From: Lentibacillus salicampi | Lineage (GTDB): Bacteria > Bacillota > Bacilli > Bacillales > Amphibacillaceae | Assembly: GCF_004565465.1 (NCBI RefSeq) | Contig: NZ_SRHY01000001.1 | Coordinates: forward strand, 124,001-188,000 | Direction: 5' to 3' | DNA: 64,000 nt | Shown here: in pieces, positions 62,831 through 64,000 of the stretch | Layout: every line of letters starts with the position of its first letter | How positions within the stretch are numbered: the first letter of the stretch is position 1 | Program-made: the position numbers and the translations under genes | Notes under the pieces: model-generated | The model's database searches: none | Told to the model about the DNA's origin: nothing | What the model saw: only the letters and a program-made list of their open reading frames with translations

Positions 62831-64000
62831 TTAAAGTTCTCTATCATCTTCAGCATCAGGAAGTGTTTTCTTGAATCCTTTACGCATTTTTCTTAGTTCC
62901 TTTTGTTGGCTTTCCCGGAATTCAGGATCATGTTCGCGTTGTTTGTGTTCCATCATTAAAATTCCATGTTCGTTTTTCAATGCTTTGAGTAGTGAAATAC
63001 ACATAAAGATCATTAAAATCGCAAACGGGAAGGCTGCGATCAGCATGGCCATTTGGAGTGCATTTAGACCGCCTGACCACAATAAAACTGCTGCAGTTCC
63101 AGCTAGGACAATGCCCCAGATAACTTTAACACTCATGCCTGGATTTAACTTGCCGCCTGTTGTCAGCATACCAAGCACAAACGTGCCGGAATCGGCCGAA
63201 GTGATGAAAAAGCAGGAAATCAGGAGCACAGCAATACCGATGATAACTGCTGCCAAAGGTTGTGATTCAAGGAATGCAAACAATGCCACTTCATTTCCCA
63301 TTTCGTTCATTAACTGATGGATAACGCCGCCTTCAGCTACATCCATTTCCAATCCGGCAATTCCAAAAACAGAGAACCAGAAAGCACTGAATAATACCGG
63401 TATGGCCGTTACCCCGATGACAAATTCACGAATCGTCCTTCCTCTTGAAACCCGGGCTATAAAGGTACCAACAAATGGCGACCAGCCAATCCACCAGGAC
63501 CAGTAAAAGAGTGTCCATGAATTCAGAAACTCCCTGTCACCGGTAAATGCATTCATACCAAATGTCATATTGGGCAAATTTTGTATATAGTTCCCCAGTG
63601 TGGTTGTAAACGACTCAATCATTTGTACAGATGAGCCGAGAATGAACACAAAGAGCATCAATGCCACAGCAAGAACAATATTTGTCCAACTAAGATAGCG
63701 GATGCCCCGATTGATGCCTGTCGTGGCAGAAAGCATAAATAACAGGGTGATAATTAAAATGACAATCAGATTGGTTACCAGTGTATTCGGAATACCATCG
63801 AATGTAAAACTTAAACCGGCTGTAATCTGTGTTGCTCCAAGGCCAAGAGACGTGGCAATACCAAATACAGTAGCGAAAACGGCAAGCGTATCAATCGCAA
63901 CTCCCAGACCGCCTTTCGATCGGTCGCCGATCAACGGTGCAAAAATGGAACTGATCAAAGCAGGTGCCCGGTGGCGGAATTTAAAATAAGCCAGTGCTAA
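62831..64000 (-). CDS. BCCT family glycine betaine/choline-type transporter (5' end outside)
   Basis: The frame stays open to the window edge, where it reads LALAYFKFRHRAPALISSIF and then APLIGDRSKGGLGVAIDTLA, so 390 C-terminal residues are present and the start lies beyond 64000. The signature of the family, FYWSWWIGWSPFVGTFIARVSRGRTIREF, is intact near the middle, with the substrate-binding tryptophan cluster. IDTLAVFATVFGIATSLGLGATQI and FFITSADSGTFVLGML also match OpuD/BetP-type sodium-coupled transporters for osmolytes. The charged C-terminal tail (KQREHDPEFRESQQKELRKMRKGFKK) is a likely osmosensing segment, as in related proteins. Confidence 0.95.
   Translation of the reverse strand, partial: LALAYFKFRHRAPALISSIFAPLIGDRSKGGLGVAIDTLAVFATVFGIATSLGLGATQITAGLSFTFDGIPNTLVTNLIVILIITLLFMLSATTGINRGIRYLSWTNIVLAVALMLFVFILGSSVQMIESFTTTLGNYIQNLPNMTFGMNAFTGDREFLNSWTLFYWSWWIGWSPFVGTFIARVSRGRTIREFVIGVTAIPVLFSAFWFSVFGIAGLEMDVAEGGVIHQLMNEMGNEVALFAFLESQPLAAVIIGIAVLLISCFFITSADSGTFVLGMLTTGGKLNPGMSVKVIWGIVLAGTAAVLLWSGGLNALQMAMLIAAFPFAILMIFMCISLLKALKNEHGILMMEHKQREHDPEFRESQQKELRKMRKGFKKTLPDAEDDREL

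Overview
The window looks like chromosomal DNA of a spore-forming, low-to-moderate GC member of the Bacillaceae, probably a salt-tolerant genus such as Lentibacillus, Virgibacillus or Oceanobacillus (inference). Reasons: strong AGGAGG-type ribosome binding sites, sporulation genes (spoVAC/AD/AEb, a Spo0E-like phosphatase), a Bacillus-type pdhABCD cluster, rnjA-rpoY, and a run of genes ordered much as in Bacillus subtilis (ykyB, ykuE, fadH, darB, ykuS, ykuT, ykuV; then ktrC, rnjA, rpoY, def, ykyA, pdhABCD). A BCCT-type osmolyte transporter closes the window. No rRNA, tRNA, CRISPR array or intact insertion sequence was seen.

Layout. 1-6.1 kb: edge of a yceI gene with a strong promoter and operator, an orphan phage-type holin, a TPP riboswitch controlling thiT, a membrane transporter and a glutamate dehydrogenase followed by a 21-bp tandem repeat array. 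6.3-11.2 kb: a formate module (OFA-family transporter, molybdenum formate dehydrogenase alpha subunit, DUF1641 partner). The cofactor genes moeA and moaA lie at 21-23.5 kb. 11.3-15.5 kb: cstA, then a compact set of a CC-ending small protein, a cysteine-free ArsA-type ATPase and a quinone-oxidoreductase-like protein. 15.5-19.9 kb: a 20-bp tandem repeat array and a spoVA2mob-like cluster (DUF1657, YhcN lipoprotein, SpoVAC, SpoVAD, SpoVAEb, DUF1657, DUF421). 24-31 kb: potassium channel KtrD with a GGDEF-EAL enzyme behind it, an HtrA-like protease, a zinc-ribbon/TPR protein, signal peptidase and a PilZ protein. 31-40 kb: spo0E-like gene, a decayed aminotransferase, fbpB-like gene and the yku-type genes. 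40-46 kb: heterodimeric ABC exporter, a broken yjbR gene, gltC and a lipoyl-like protein. 46.5-52.4 kb: cydABDC on the minus strand. 52.5-62.6 kb: ktrC, rnjA, rpoY, def, ykyA and pdhABCD. 62.8-64 kb: BCCT transporter cut by the window edge.

Links between genes. KtrC (52.6 kb) and KtrD (24.2 kb) should form one potassium uptake system, encoded apart. DarB and the Ktr proteins belong to families that answer to cyclic di-AMP. The GGDEF-EAL and PilZ proteins suggest a small cyclic di-GMP circuit. Formate import, its oxidation and molybdenum cofactor synthesis are within 17 kb of each other.

The most unusual content is between the genes: two tandem arrays of about 20 bp, three copies of a dispersed element of about 200 bp plus a 36-bp mini-derivative, a family of small hairpin repeats, two pseudogenes visible only by reading frames by hand, and several very small genes. 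The best candidates for undescribed biology are the CC-protein/ArsA pair and the tandem arrays.
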